Shown: positions 1 through 7,648 of the stretch, one piece after another
How positions within the stretch are numbered: position 1 is the stretch's first letter
Layout of the letters: every line of letters begins with the position of its first letter
Assembly (NCBI GenBank): GCA_028688995.1
Contig: JAQTXB010000010.1
Span: 29,948-93,947, forward strand
From: Aliarcobacter sp.
Lineage (GTDB): Bacteria; Campylobacterota; Campylobacteria; Campylobacterales; Arcobacteraceae
Direction: 5' to 3'
DNA: 64,000 nt
The notes under the pieces: generated by a model
What the model was told of the DNA's origin: nothing
The model's database searches: none
The model's input: only the letters and a program-made list of their open reading frames with translations
Made by a program: the position numbers and the translations under genes

Positions 1-994
1 CTGTACCTACTTTAAATGTTACAGTTTCTGCAGCTGTTGTTGGATTTGCAAATGTTACTGTATATGTAATAGTTGCACTCTCTTCATTCCCACTTGATAC
101 TGACGTCAACGTATAGTTTGTTGTATCCACTGTATCACTTACTGTTACACTTCCAGTTGCCGTACTATCAACTGTTGCAAATCCTCCACCACTTGTTGAA
201 TCTACACTTACAGTATATTTCTCACCATCCACATATACATCATCTCCTTGAATAGGAAATGGTGTTGAAGCTACTGGTATTCCTACTACATAGTCTGTAC
301 CAAATGTGATTGTTGCTCCATTACTTAAAGTTATAATCAAAGGAGTTACAGGTGTTTGATTAAGTGTTGCACTTATTGTTGCTGTTCCACTACCTTCTAG
401 TACAGTAACATCACCTATAAAAGAAAACACTGCATCTAACAATGGAGCTGCTTCAACTATCTGTGCTGTTTCAACTGTAGTTAAACCACCTAAATCAGTT
501 GTATCTCTTAAATCTGTATTTATATCTACTTCTGCACCTGTTCTATTTTCTAATCTTGCTAACAGTACACCTGATGATTCACCTGTTGGAGTTGTATCAC
601 CTCCTGCAGCTGCTGCACCTAATTTCTCAATATCTTGTAATGTTAAAGTAGCATCTTGGTTATTTTGTTGTGAATCTACTTGAGTACTACTTGCAGTATC
701 TAATAAAAGAGATTCATTTAATTCTCCATTTTTGACAACTGTATCTGAGTTTAATTCTAAACCTAACATTGTTTCATCAAATAGTTGTTGACTATCGCCA
801 AGTACATTTATTAATTTTGAATTATCATTTAAAGCTACAGTAAGTAAATTTGAAGCACTATTTGCACCACTTCCTATTATAATATCTCCACTAGTTATAG
901 TATCACCAACTTTTGCAACACTAACAACTCCATCTGCATTTTTTATAAAAAATGACCCATTTATTGAACTTATACTTCCGATTACTTGTGCCAT
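1..994 (-). CDS. Large retention-module adhesin secreted by type I system (N-terminal part)
   Basis: This open frame is absent from the ORF track because it runs off the left edge; it starts at an ATG 8 bases after a clear AGGAG. Residues 1 to about 100 (MAQVIGSISSINGSFFIKN...) match the retention module found at the N-terminus of LapA-type giant adhesins, which holds the protein in the outer-membrane pore. An Ala-rich LGAAAAGGD stretch follows near residues 126-133 and resembles the di-alanine site cut by LapG proteases. From about residue 185 the sequence is Thr/Ser/Val-rich with Ig-like or cadherin-like beta character (VTVLEGSGTATISATL). It follows the secretion genes on the same strand, which fits its being their substrate. 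The repeats and the C-terminal secretion signal lie outside the window, so total size is unknown. Confidence 0.8.
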   Translation of the reverse strand, partial: MAQVIGSISSINGSFFIKNADGVVSVAKVGDTITSGDIIIGSGANSASNLLTVALNDNSKLINVLGDSQQLFDETMLGLELNSDTVVKNGELNESLLLDTASSTQVDSQQNNQDATLTLQDIEKLGAAAAGGDTTPTGESSGVLLARLENRTGAEVDINTDLRDTTDLGGLTTVETAQIVEAAPLLDAVFSFIGDVTVLEGSGTATISATLNQTPVTPLIITLSNGATITFGTDYVVGIPVASTPFPIQGDDVYVDGEKYTVSVDSTSGGGFATVDSTATGSVTVSDTVDTTNYTLTSVSSGNEESATITYTVTFANPTTAAETVTFKVGT

Positions 995-1081
995 TGTGTA
1001 CTCCTAGTTTTTATCTTAATCTCAGTATATAACTAAGCAAAAATAAAATCTATTGTACTTTGGTGTAAATTGTAAAAATAT

Positions 1082-1684
1082 TTAGTGATTGAATAAAAGT
1101 AAAAAGGCTAGTCTATTTGAGACATTAAATTTTTCATATATATTTTTTGTGTGAGCTTTTACAGTTCTTATTGTAATATTTAGTTGTTCTGAAATTTCAA
1201 GATACGATAATTTTTTTAAAACCAGTTCTGCCACCTCTTTTTCTCTAGCTGATAAAAGTTTTAATTTTTCATCTATTGCATTAGGATTTGCTTCATATCT
1301 CATTCTTTGTACTGTTTCATTTATAAATTCAGGATATAACCAAATATTTCCATCAGAGACACTATTTATTGCCTCTTTTAAGTGAATATCATCCATCATT
1401 AGATTTCCATAACACTTTATTCCTAAAAAGATTAGCTGTTTACCTGTTTCATAATTAGGTGTTGAATCAAGAATCATTAAATAAGCATTTTGTTCAATTA
1501 AAGAGCTCAATATTGTGAAATCATCTTCACACTCTTCAATATTCATTATAATGATAATAGACTCTTTTTTAGCCTCAAGATATAAATTTTCATACTTACT
1601 TATAACATCAAAAGTATAAGAACTCAACAATTTTTTATATCTATCTATTAGATTCAAATCTTTGCTATAAACTACAATTTTCAT
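1082..1684 (-). CDS. LuxR-family DNA-binding regulator with degenerate receiver
   Basis: A 200-residue protein with an N-terminal receiver-like fold (about 1-120) and a C-terminal LuxR helix-turn-helix (about 140-198; LSAREKEVAELVLKKLSYLEI then ITIRTVKAHTKNIY). The position expected to hold the phospho-accepting aspartate at the end of beta-3 reads IIIIMNIEE, with Asn48 instead of Asp, and no acidic pair is evident near the N-terminus. Control by phosphorylation is therefore doubtful. GGAGAAG precedes the ATG. It lies 1 base after the HlyD gene and before the adhesin, so the likely role is transcriptional control of the adhesin or the secretion operon; that role is inferred from position only. 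Confidence 0.8.
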   Translation of the reverse strand: MKIVVYSKDLNLIDRYKKLLSSYTFDVISKYENLYLEAKKESIIIIMNIEECEDDFTILSSLIEQNAYLMILDSTPNYETGKQLIFLGIKCYGNLMMDDIHLKEAINSVSDGNIWLYPEFINETVQRMRYEANPNAIDEKLKLLSAREKEVAELVLKKLSYLEISEQLNITIRTVKAHTKNIYEKFNVSNRLAFLLLFNH

Positions 1685-1685
1685 G

Positions 1686-3014
1686 TTACTTCTCCGTGAA
1701 TGTATATTGTTTAGCTCTTAATATTGGTTTTAAAATATAATCCAATATTGATTTCTTCCCAGTTAGAATATCTACATTTGCAACCATTCCAGGAATAATA
1801 GGAAATTCTTTCCCATTTTTTTCAAGATAATTTTTTGTTGCTTGAATTTGTAGTTTATAAAAGCTTTTTTTATCTTCATCTGTTTCTGTATCAGCACTTA
1901 TTTTTATAACTTTTCCATCTAATCCACCATAAATTGCATAATCATAAGCAGTAAATTTTATTTTTGCATCTTGGTTATAATATATAAAAGCAATATCAGA
2001 AGGTTTAATTTTTGTTTCTATTAATAATGTTTCCCCTGTAGGTACAACTTCAACAAGATTATCTCCTGGTTTTATAACTCCACCTATTGTATTAAAAAAT
2101 ATTTTTTGTATAATACCGTCCTCTGGTGAATATACATTAGTTCTTTTTACCTTATCTTTCAAGCTGTAAATACTCGCATTTATTCTTTCAATTTCACCTG
2201 TAGATTTATTTAGTTCCTCTTGAGCTAATTGTTTAAACTCATCTTTTACATCATGAAGTTTATTTTTAGCTTCTTCAATTGAAGATTTTATTTTATTAAT
2301 TGAGATTCTAACACCAGATAACTCTTTTCCTATATTATTAGCTTCTCTTTTTAATTTTAAAAAGTCTGTATTTGATCTAACTTTCTGTTCAACAAGAGGT
2401 GCTGCAATTCTTAATTCTTCTTGAATCAATGAATATTCACTTGATAAATAATTAAGACTACTATTTGCAGATGATAAATCATTTTCTTTTTGTATTAATT
2501 GTTCTTTTAATACTATTGTTTCATTTTCTAATTTATTTTTATTTATGTCATATAAACTTTTTTCTAAGTTTAAATATTGTTGTAAATCTTTATTCTTATT
2601 ATCATAAACAATAAAATCTTCATCATTAATTTCAGCTTTTAATCTCATTATCTTTGCATTTAATTCTAATGCTTTTAATTTAGTTGATTCATAATCTGCA
2701 ATTGATTTTTGATTATCAATTCTAATAAGAATCTGATCTTTTTTTACAATATCACCCTCTTTTACTAAAATTTCTTCAATAATCCCACCTTCTAGATTTT
2801 GAATCATTTTATTTTGACTTTGGGCAATTACTTTTCCCTCACCTCTTACAATTTCATCAATCTTTGCAAAATATGCCCACGTAATTAGTGCAATAACTGT
2901 CACAATCCAAAACCAAAGAATCAACCTAAATTTTTTTGGACTTTGTTCAAGAATGGCAGAACCAATACTATTCATAAAATCATAATCATCTTGACTATAG
3001 TTATATTTATTCAT
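1686..3014 (-). CDS. lapC: Type I secretion periplasmic adaptor (HlyD/LapC family)
   Basis: A membrane-fusion protein of 442 residues, the usual size for HlyD/LapC. A short cytoplasmic N-terminus leads to one transmembrane helix (about 32-52, LWFWIVTVIALITWAYF). A biotinyl-lipoyl-like half-motif follows (about 65-100, VIAQSQNKMIQNLEGGIIEEILVKEGD), then a long coiled-coil hairpin rich in Lys/Glu/Asn (about 110-280), the second lipoyl half and a C-terminal beta-barrel (about 290-420). It should link the inner-membrane ABC exporter to the TolC-like pore. The start overlaps the end of the ABC gene by 8 bases and has GGAGG upstream, suggesting translational coupling. The gene name follows the Lap system by analogy. 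Confidence 0.88.
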   Translation of the reverse strand: MNKYNYSQDDYDFMNSIGSAILEQSPKKFRLILWFWIVTVIALITWAYFAKIDEIVRGEGKVIAQSQNKMIQNLEGGIIEEILVKEGDIVKKDQILIRIDNQKSIADYESTKLKALELNAKIMRLKAEINDEDFIVYDNKNKDLQQYLNLEKSLYDINKNKLENETIVLKEQLIQKENDLSSANSSLNYLSSEYSLIQEELRIAAPLVEQKVRSNTDFLKLKREANNIGKELSGVRISINKIKSSIEEAKNKLHDVKDEFKQLAQEELNKSTGEIERINASIYSLKDKVKRTNVYSPEDGIIQKIFFNTIGGVIKPGDNLVEVVPTGETLLIETKIKPSDIAFIYYNQDAKIKFTAYDYAIYGGLDGKVIKISADTETDEDKKSFYKLQIQATKNYLEKNGKEFPIIPGMVANVDILTGKKSILDYILKPILRAKQYTFTEK

Positions 3015-5178
3015 CAGTGAAACTACCTCCTTGTGATAAAGTTTTTATTACCTCATCTTTAGTTCCATTAATATATATCGAGTGATTATTTAAAACTATA
3101 ACCCTATCAGCAATTTCTAAAAGTGACATTTTTTGAGTAACCAAAAACATAGTTTTATTTTGAAGATTTAATTTTAAATTATATAAAACATTATGTTCAG
3201 TTTGTCTATCCATAGAATTTAAAGGTTCATCTAAAAGTACAATAGGATAATCAAATAAAAAAGCCCTTGCAATCCCTACTGATTGAGCTTGTCCACCTGA
3301 TAATCCTTCTCCATTTTCTCCAATTAACATTTCATATCCTCTAGGATGTGTATTTGCAAATTTATCAACACACGCAATCTGAGCAGCTTTTATCATTTTT
3401 TCATCATTTACAAAAGAGGCTCTAAAAACAATATTGTCTTTTAATGTTCCATGAAATAATGAAACATGCTGAGAAACATATCCTATATTTTTTCTTAAAT
3501 TAGCTGGATCAATTTGAGATAAATCGACATCATCTATTAATATAGTTCCTTCTGTAGGTTCATATAATTTTAATATTAATTTTAAAATAGTGCTTTTTCC
3601 AGAACCAATTCTTCCAAGAATTGCCACATGTTCACCTGGATTTATCACAAAAGATACATTTTTTAATATTTCAACATCAGTATTTGGATAAGTAAAAGAG
3701 ACATTTCTAAATTCAATTTTTCCTTTAAAATCATGATAAGAAACAAAATTCTTTTCTTTAGGTCGCTCAACAGCTCTATTCATAATATCATTTAATAATC
3801 TATATGAATTTGCAGCATCTTCATAATTTGTAATAAGTCCAGCTGCTTGTCCCATTGGTGCAACTGCCCTTGAACTTAAAATTACAATGGCAATTAATCC
3901 ACCCATAGTTAATTTAAAATCTTGAATTAAATAAACACCTGCTACAACAATACCAACTGTATTTAATTGAATTAATAATGAAGAAAAAAATGGAATAAAA
4001 GCAGCTAACATTCTTGAATATAAGCCATTTTTAGCAATTTTACCACTACTTTCTTCCCAATCCCATTGAATATTACTAGAAGTTCCTAAACTTTTTAAAG
4101 TCTCAAGATTATTTAAAACCTCTATTAATATAGAATTCTTTTTTGAAGATATTTCGCTTATTCTTTTAATATTTGTTTGAATTGGTTCTCGTAATATTAT
4201 TGCAGTGATTAAAATAATTAAAGAGACTAATAAAGGAATTAAAACTATTACTCCACCAATATAATAAATTACAACCATAAAAATTATTGTAAAAGGTAAA
4301 TCAATAAAGGCTATTAATGTAGCATTTGTAAGAAAAGCTCGAATCATGTCAAAATTTTTTAAATTATTCGCAAAAGCGCCAATTGGTTTTGGTATTTGCT
4401 CAAGTTTTAAACCTAATATTTTTTCAAAAATAAGTGAAGACATAATTACATCACTTTTTTTTGCAGCAATTTCTAAAAAATAACTTCGTATTAATTTTAA
4501 AAAAATATCCAAAGAATAAACTAAAAAGATACCACCAGCAAAAAACCATAGTGTTTCAATTGCATTATTTGGTATTACTCTGTCATATACATTCATGGTA
4601 AATAAAGGAGTTGCTAAAACAAAAAGATTTACTAGAATAGATGCAAAAATAACATCCACATATATACTTCTTGAGTATTTTAATGTACTCCAAAACCAAT
4701 GTTTGTTTTCTATATGTAAATTTCTATCAAACTCACTATCTTTATAATTAAAACTTTTTTTAATTAAAATAGCATAACCTAAATACTCTTTTTCAATAGT
4801 TTCAATATCATGCCACTGCTCAACAATATCACCAGAGAGCTCAGAAATGATTTTTATTTTTTTTCTGTCATTTGAAAAAGAGTCTAATAGACAAGAATTT
4901 GAATTTGACAATAAAAGAATTACAGGGAGTTGAAGATTTGAAAAATCTTTCATATCCCTTTTTATAAATTTAGTTTTTAGACCAGCTCTATTAGCTGCTC
5001 GTGAAAACAAACCTTTAGAATTAGAAACTGAAAATAACTGAGGATTTTCTACTCCTTTTTCAAGAGGGAGTCCAAATACCAAGGACTCCTTACTATAAGG
5101 CTTATAATAAAACTTTGTATATGTTACAAGACTATCAAGTAACGAACTAAAACCTTCTTTATTTTCAAACTCTGTCAT
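3007..5178 (-). CDS. lapB: Type I secretion ABC exporter (LapB-like) with degenerate C39 domain
   Basis: A 723-residue permease-ATPase fusion. Residues 1-140 are a C39-peptidase-like domain lacking an evident catalytic Cys-His pair, as in LapB/HlyB exporters that do not cleave their cargo. Transmembrane helices fill about 165-430. The nucleotide-binding domain (about 485-715) has Walker A GRIGSGKST near 525, signature LSGGQAQ near 629 and Walker B IVLLDEP. At the H-loop the sequence reads LVTQKMSLL, with Gln where a switch His is usual. It should export the adhesin encoded at the left edge. It lies 29 bases after the TolC-like gene, with an AT-rich hairpin between them. Confidence 0.9.
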   Translation of the reverse strand: MTEFENKEGFSSLLDSLVTYTKFYYKPYSKESLVFGLPLEKGVENPQLFSVSNSKGLFSRAANRAGLKTKFIKRDMKDFSNLQLPVILLLSNSNSCLLDSFSNDRKKIKIISELSGDIVEQWHDIETIEKEYLGYAILIKKSFNYKDSEFDRNLHIENKHWFWSTLKYSRSIYVDVIFASILVNLFVLATPLFTMNVYDRVIPNNAIETLWFFAGGIFLVYSLDIFLKLIRSYFLEIAAKKSDVIMSSLIFEKILGLKLEQIPKPIGAFANNLKNFDMIRAFLTNATLIAFIDLPFTIIFMVVIYYIGGVIVLIPLLVSLIILITAIILREPIQTNIKRISEISSKKNSILIEVLNNLETLKSLGTSSNIQWDWEESSGKIAKNGLYSRMLAAFIPFFSSLLIQLNTVGIVVAGVYLIQDFKLTMGGLIAIVILSSRAVAPMGQAAGLITNYEDAANSYRLLNDIMNRAVERPKEKNFVSYHDFKGKIEFRNVSFTYPNTDVEILKNVSFVINPGEHVAILGRIGSGKSTILKLILKLYEPTEGTILIDDVDLSQIDPANLRKNIGYVSQHVSLFHGTLKDNIVFRASFVNDEKMIKAAQIACVDKFANTHPRGYEMLIGENGEGLSGGQAQSVGIARAFLFDYPIVLLDEPLNSMDRQTEHNVLYNLKLNLQNKTMFLVTQKMSLLEIADRVIVLNNHSIYINGTKDEVIKTLSQGGSFTDE

Positions 5179-5190
5179 TTTCGCCCCAAT

Positions 5191-5209
5191 AAAAAAGTTA
5201 AACTTTTTT
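5191..5209 (-). repeat. AT-rich hairpin between tolC-like and lapB genes
   Basis: The perfect arms AAAAAAGTT and AACTTTTTT are separated by one base in the 29-base gap between the two secretion genes. It could tune expression between the genes or act as a weak terminator, but it has no GC-rich stem. Confidence 0.4.
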
Positions 5210-7031
5210 AATTATAATTTTTATAAAAATTTTTTACAGTTTCTATATTTTCAAGATAAGGTTTATTCTCTTTTACTACTGCAGGCATTTTAGACAATGC
5301 TTCATAAGCACTTTTTTTATCTTCATAAACATTTGAAACAACTTTATAAAGTTGTTTTTTATGCTCTTGTGTTACATATCCTAAAACAACAGAGTTGTCA
5401 GATAAGTTAGCACTTTTTATAAAATTATCTACTTCTGTTTTTGATGAAAGAGTCGCTAGATTTATTACAAAACCATTCTCTTTTTCTAAAAATGAACTCA
5501 CACTAGAATTTTTTTCTGTACTTTTTATTGAATTTGTTACAGGTACATTCTCAATAACTTGTACTTTTGATTCACTACAACCATACATATCAACTTTAAA
5601 TCCAGTTTGTGTATTGTCACATAAATCTTTATTGTCTTCTATACCATCTTTATCTTTATCAATAGCACCTAGTTCTAAAGAGTTTGGATTAGTTAGACCT
5701 TCAAATCCCGCATTAACTGGTGAATAATATTTTTGTGCCTCTGTAGAGAACAGACTATTCACCATCTCTCCCATAGCATCTAGAACCCTATATTTTGCAA
5801 ATAATAAATCATATGTAGCATTAATAATTTTACTTCTTGAAGAGATATAATCATCTTGAGCTGTTAATAAATCTATTAGAGTTCTAGTTCCATCTTCAAA
5901 CTCTGCTCTATATAAATCAAGAGTTGCTTTACTTTGTTCTTTATAAGAATTTAGAAAAACTAATTGTTTTTCTATCATAGTATAAGCAGACCATGATAAT
6001 TGAAGCCCCTCAACAATCTGTCTTTTTATCTCTCTTTGAGTTTCATACTCTTGCATTACATTTATTTTATTTTTATTAACATTATTTATATCAGCATTTC
6101 CTCTATATAAATTTTGTTTAAATACAACTAATGCAGTGTAATTTCTATTATGATCTGGAGAATCTCCTGTATTTCTATCAAAATTATAAGCAAACTCAAA
6201 ATCTACTGTAGGTGAAAAAACGCTTTTACTCTCTTTTAGAGCAGCTTTTGATGTTTTAATATTATATTCAGACACAATCATCGAAGGATTATTTTCAGCA
6301 GAGTAAAGTGTTGCTTCATCTATTGTTGCTGGTAATTTAGAATTAAAAGTAGGAAGTGTTAATTCAGCTTCGTTAACTTTTTTACCTAATAATTTTCCTA
6401 AATTAAATTGTGCATCCATCAAATTATTCTCTTGTGTTAAAAGATTAAATTCTGCTAATTGTAAACTAGAATCAACTTTTTTAACATCAGATAATAATCC
6501 TGAACCACCATCACTTAATTTTTTAGTTTTATTTAGAATATCTTGTGTTAATAATATATTCTCTTTTTCTAAAGTATGTAATTCCTTAAACTTAAGAACA
6601 TTCAAATAGTTTTTAACTACATTAAAAGCTATATCATTTGTTTTTTCAACATAGTTATAAGCAGCTGCCATAACTCTTGCTTCTTCATACTCTATTTTAT
6701 ATTTTGTACCAAAACCTTTAAATAAATTTTGTGTTAAAACTAAAGAATTCTGATACATATGATAACCATTTCTACTAAAAGCAGCAGAGCTAGAAGAAGG
6801 ACTATCATAATTATATTTGTAACCCATTTTACTAATTAAATCTAAGGTTGGTGCATATTCTGATTTTGCGATTTTTAAATCATAAATAGTTTTATCATAA
6901 TTTTTAAGTCGTTCTAAAACTACTGGATTTGTTGTAAGTGCATCATCTAAAGCCTCATTTAATGTCAAGGCATTTAAATTTACACTTGCTACCAAAGACA
7001 CTATTAAACTTGAATAAATTATAGCTTTCAT
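5208..7031 (-). CDS. TolC-like outer-membrane efflux protein with TSP3 and SPOR extension
   Basis: A 607-residue protein with a signal peptide (about 1-21). Residues about 22-430 form the TolC fold, with two repeated OEP halves and the ending VLDAMGEMVNSLF. It is the outer-membrane channel of the type I system and corresponds to LapE. The protein then extends about 170 residues beyond a standard TolC. This adds a thrombospondin type 3-like calcium motif (DKDKDGIEDNKDLC, near 458-472) and a C-terminal SPOR-like domain (about 517-605, FVINLATLSSKTEVDNFI...). SPOR domains bind denuded peptidoglycan glycans. GGAGAATCTT precedes the ATG. It is the first gene of the apparent secretion operon, which is transcribed leftward. 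Confidence 0.88.
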   Translation of the reverse strand: MKAIIYSSLIVSLVASVNLNALTLNEALDDALTTNPVVLERLKNYDKTIYDLKIAKSEYAPTLDLISKMGYKYNYDSPSSSSAAFSRNGYHMYQNSLVLTQNLFKGFGTKYKIEYEEARVMAAAYNYVEKTNDIAFNVVKNYLNVLKFKELHTLEKENILLTQDILNKTKKLSDGGSGLLSDVKKVDSSLQLAEFNLLTQENNLMDAQFNLGKLLGKKVNEAELTLPTFNSKLPATIDEATLYSAENNPSMIVSEYNIKTSKAALKESKSVFSPTVDFEFAYNFDRNTGDSPDHNRNYTALVVFKQNLYRGNADINNVNKNKINVMQEYETQREIKRQIVEGLQLSWSAYTMIEKQLVFLNSYKEQSKATLDLYRAEFEDGTRTLIDLLTAQDDYISSRSKIINATYDLLFAKYRVLDAMGEMVNSLFSTEAQKYYSPVNAGFEGLTNPNSLELGAIDKDKDGIEDNKDLCDNTQTGFKVDMYGCSESKVQVIENVPVTNSIKSTEKNSSVSSFLEKENGFVINLATLSSKTEVDNFIKSANLSDNSVVLGYVTQEHKKQLYKVVSNVYEDKKSAYEALSKMPAVVKENKPYLENIETVKNFYKNYN

Positions 7032-7205
7032 AAGATTCTCCTTTTATACCGTTATGAACAAAGTTTACAACTTAAAATATTAAATAAATAATTAATTAAT
7101 GGAAAATAAACAAAGAATTAACAGGGAAAAATTCATCTAGCTGTAAAATAAAATAATTTATATATGTAAAAAATAATGATTAAAATTTTTAGAGAGTATA
7201 ATAAT

Positions 7206-7233
7206 AATATAGTTTCAAAGAGAAAACTATATT
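7206..7233 (-). terminator. AT-rich stem-loop at the end of the 119-residue gene
   Basis: The perfect 10-base arms AATATAGTTT and AAACTATATT surround an 8-base loop at the 3' end of the minus-strand gene that stops at 7232. The position suits a terminator or 3' stabilising hairpin. It lacks both GC and a clean U-run, so the call is weak. Confidence 0.35.
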
Positions 7234-7591
7234 ATTTAATAAATTGTTTTTCTATTTCTTGAGGAGTAAGTTCTATATTCTTTTCATTTAAAAATCCATA
7301 AAAATAAGTATCATCTTCTGTTATAAGCTTTATTACTAAAATATTTTTATCCGGATAATTCTTAACAAATTTCTCAATGGCTTCTTCTGCTGAATTATTC
7401 CAATATTTTTCAATTTCATCATTATTCCCAACATCACAAAACAAACAATCCTCGCACATTGAAAATAAGTAATTCCCTGCACCTTCATATATCTCTAAAG
7501 AGTTATTATCATTATCTAATTTTTCATTTGTGAAAGGGCAATATAAACTAACTTTTCCAACACTTTTACGTTCTATTACAACCATATTCAT
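7232..7591 (-). CDS. Hypothetical small protein with cysteine pair
   Basis: A 119-residue protein not recognised as any family. It appears soluble, with no signal peptide or membrane segment. A Cys at about 18 (SLYCPFTNEKL) and a CEDCLFCD cluster at about 46-52 suggest a possible metal site. The second half is acidic and helical (NNSAEEAIEKFVKNYP) and includes a beta-rich stretch (NILVIKLITEDDTYFYGFLN). AGGA lies 5 bases before the chosen ATG, supporting the start. It stands alone between the secretion operon and the NMT1-GGDEF gene. No function is proposed. Confidence 0.65.
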   Translation of the reverse strand: MNMVVIERKSVGKVSLYCPFTNEKLDNDNNSLEIYEGAGNYLFSMCEDCLFCDVGNNDEIEKYWNNSAEEAIEKFVKNYPDKNILVIKLITEDDTYFYGFLNEKNIELTPQEIEKQFIK

Positions 7592-7648
7592 ACTTATCCT
7601 TTTTTATTGGAATTATACTATTTATTAAATTATTAATGCTAAAAGCTA

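Noticed and set aside
73-255. 60-residue plus-strand ORF
   Set aside because: It is a low-complexity shadow on the opposite strand of the adhesin reading frame, with no ribosome-binding site.
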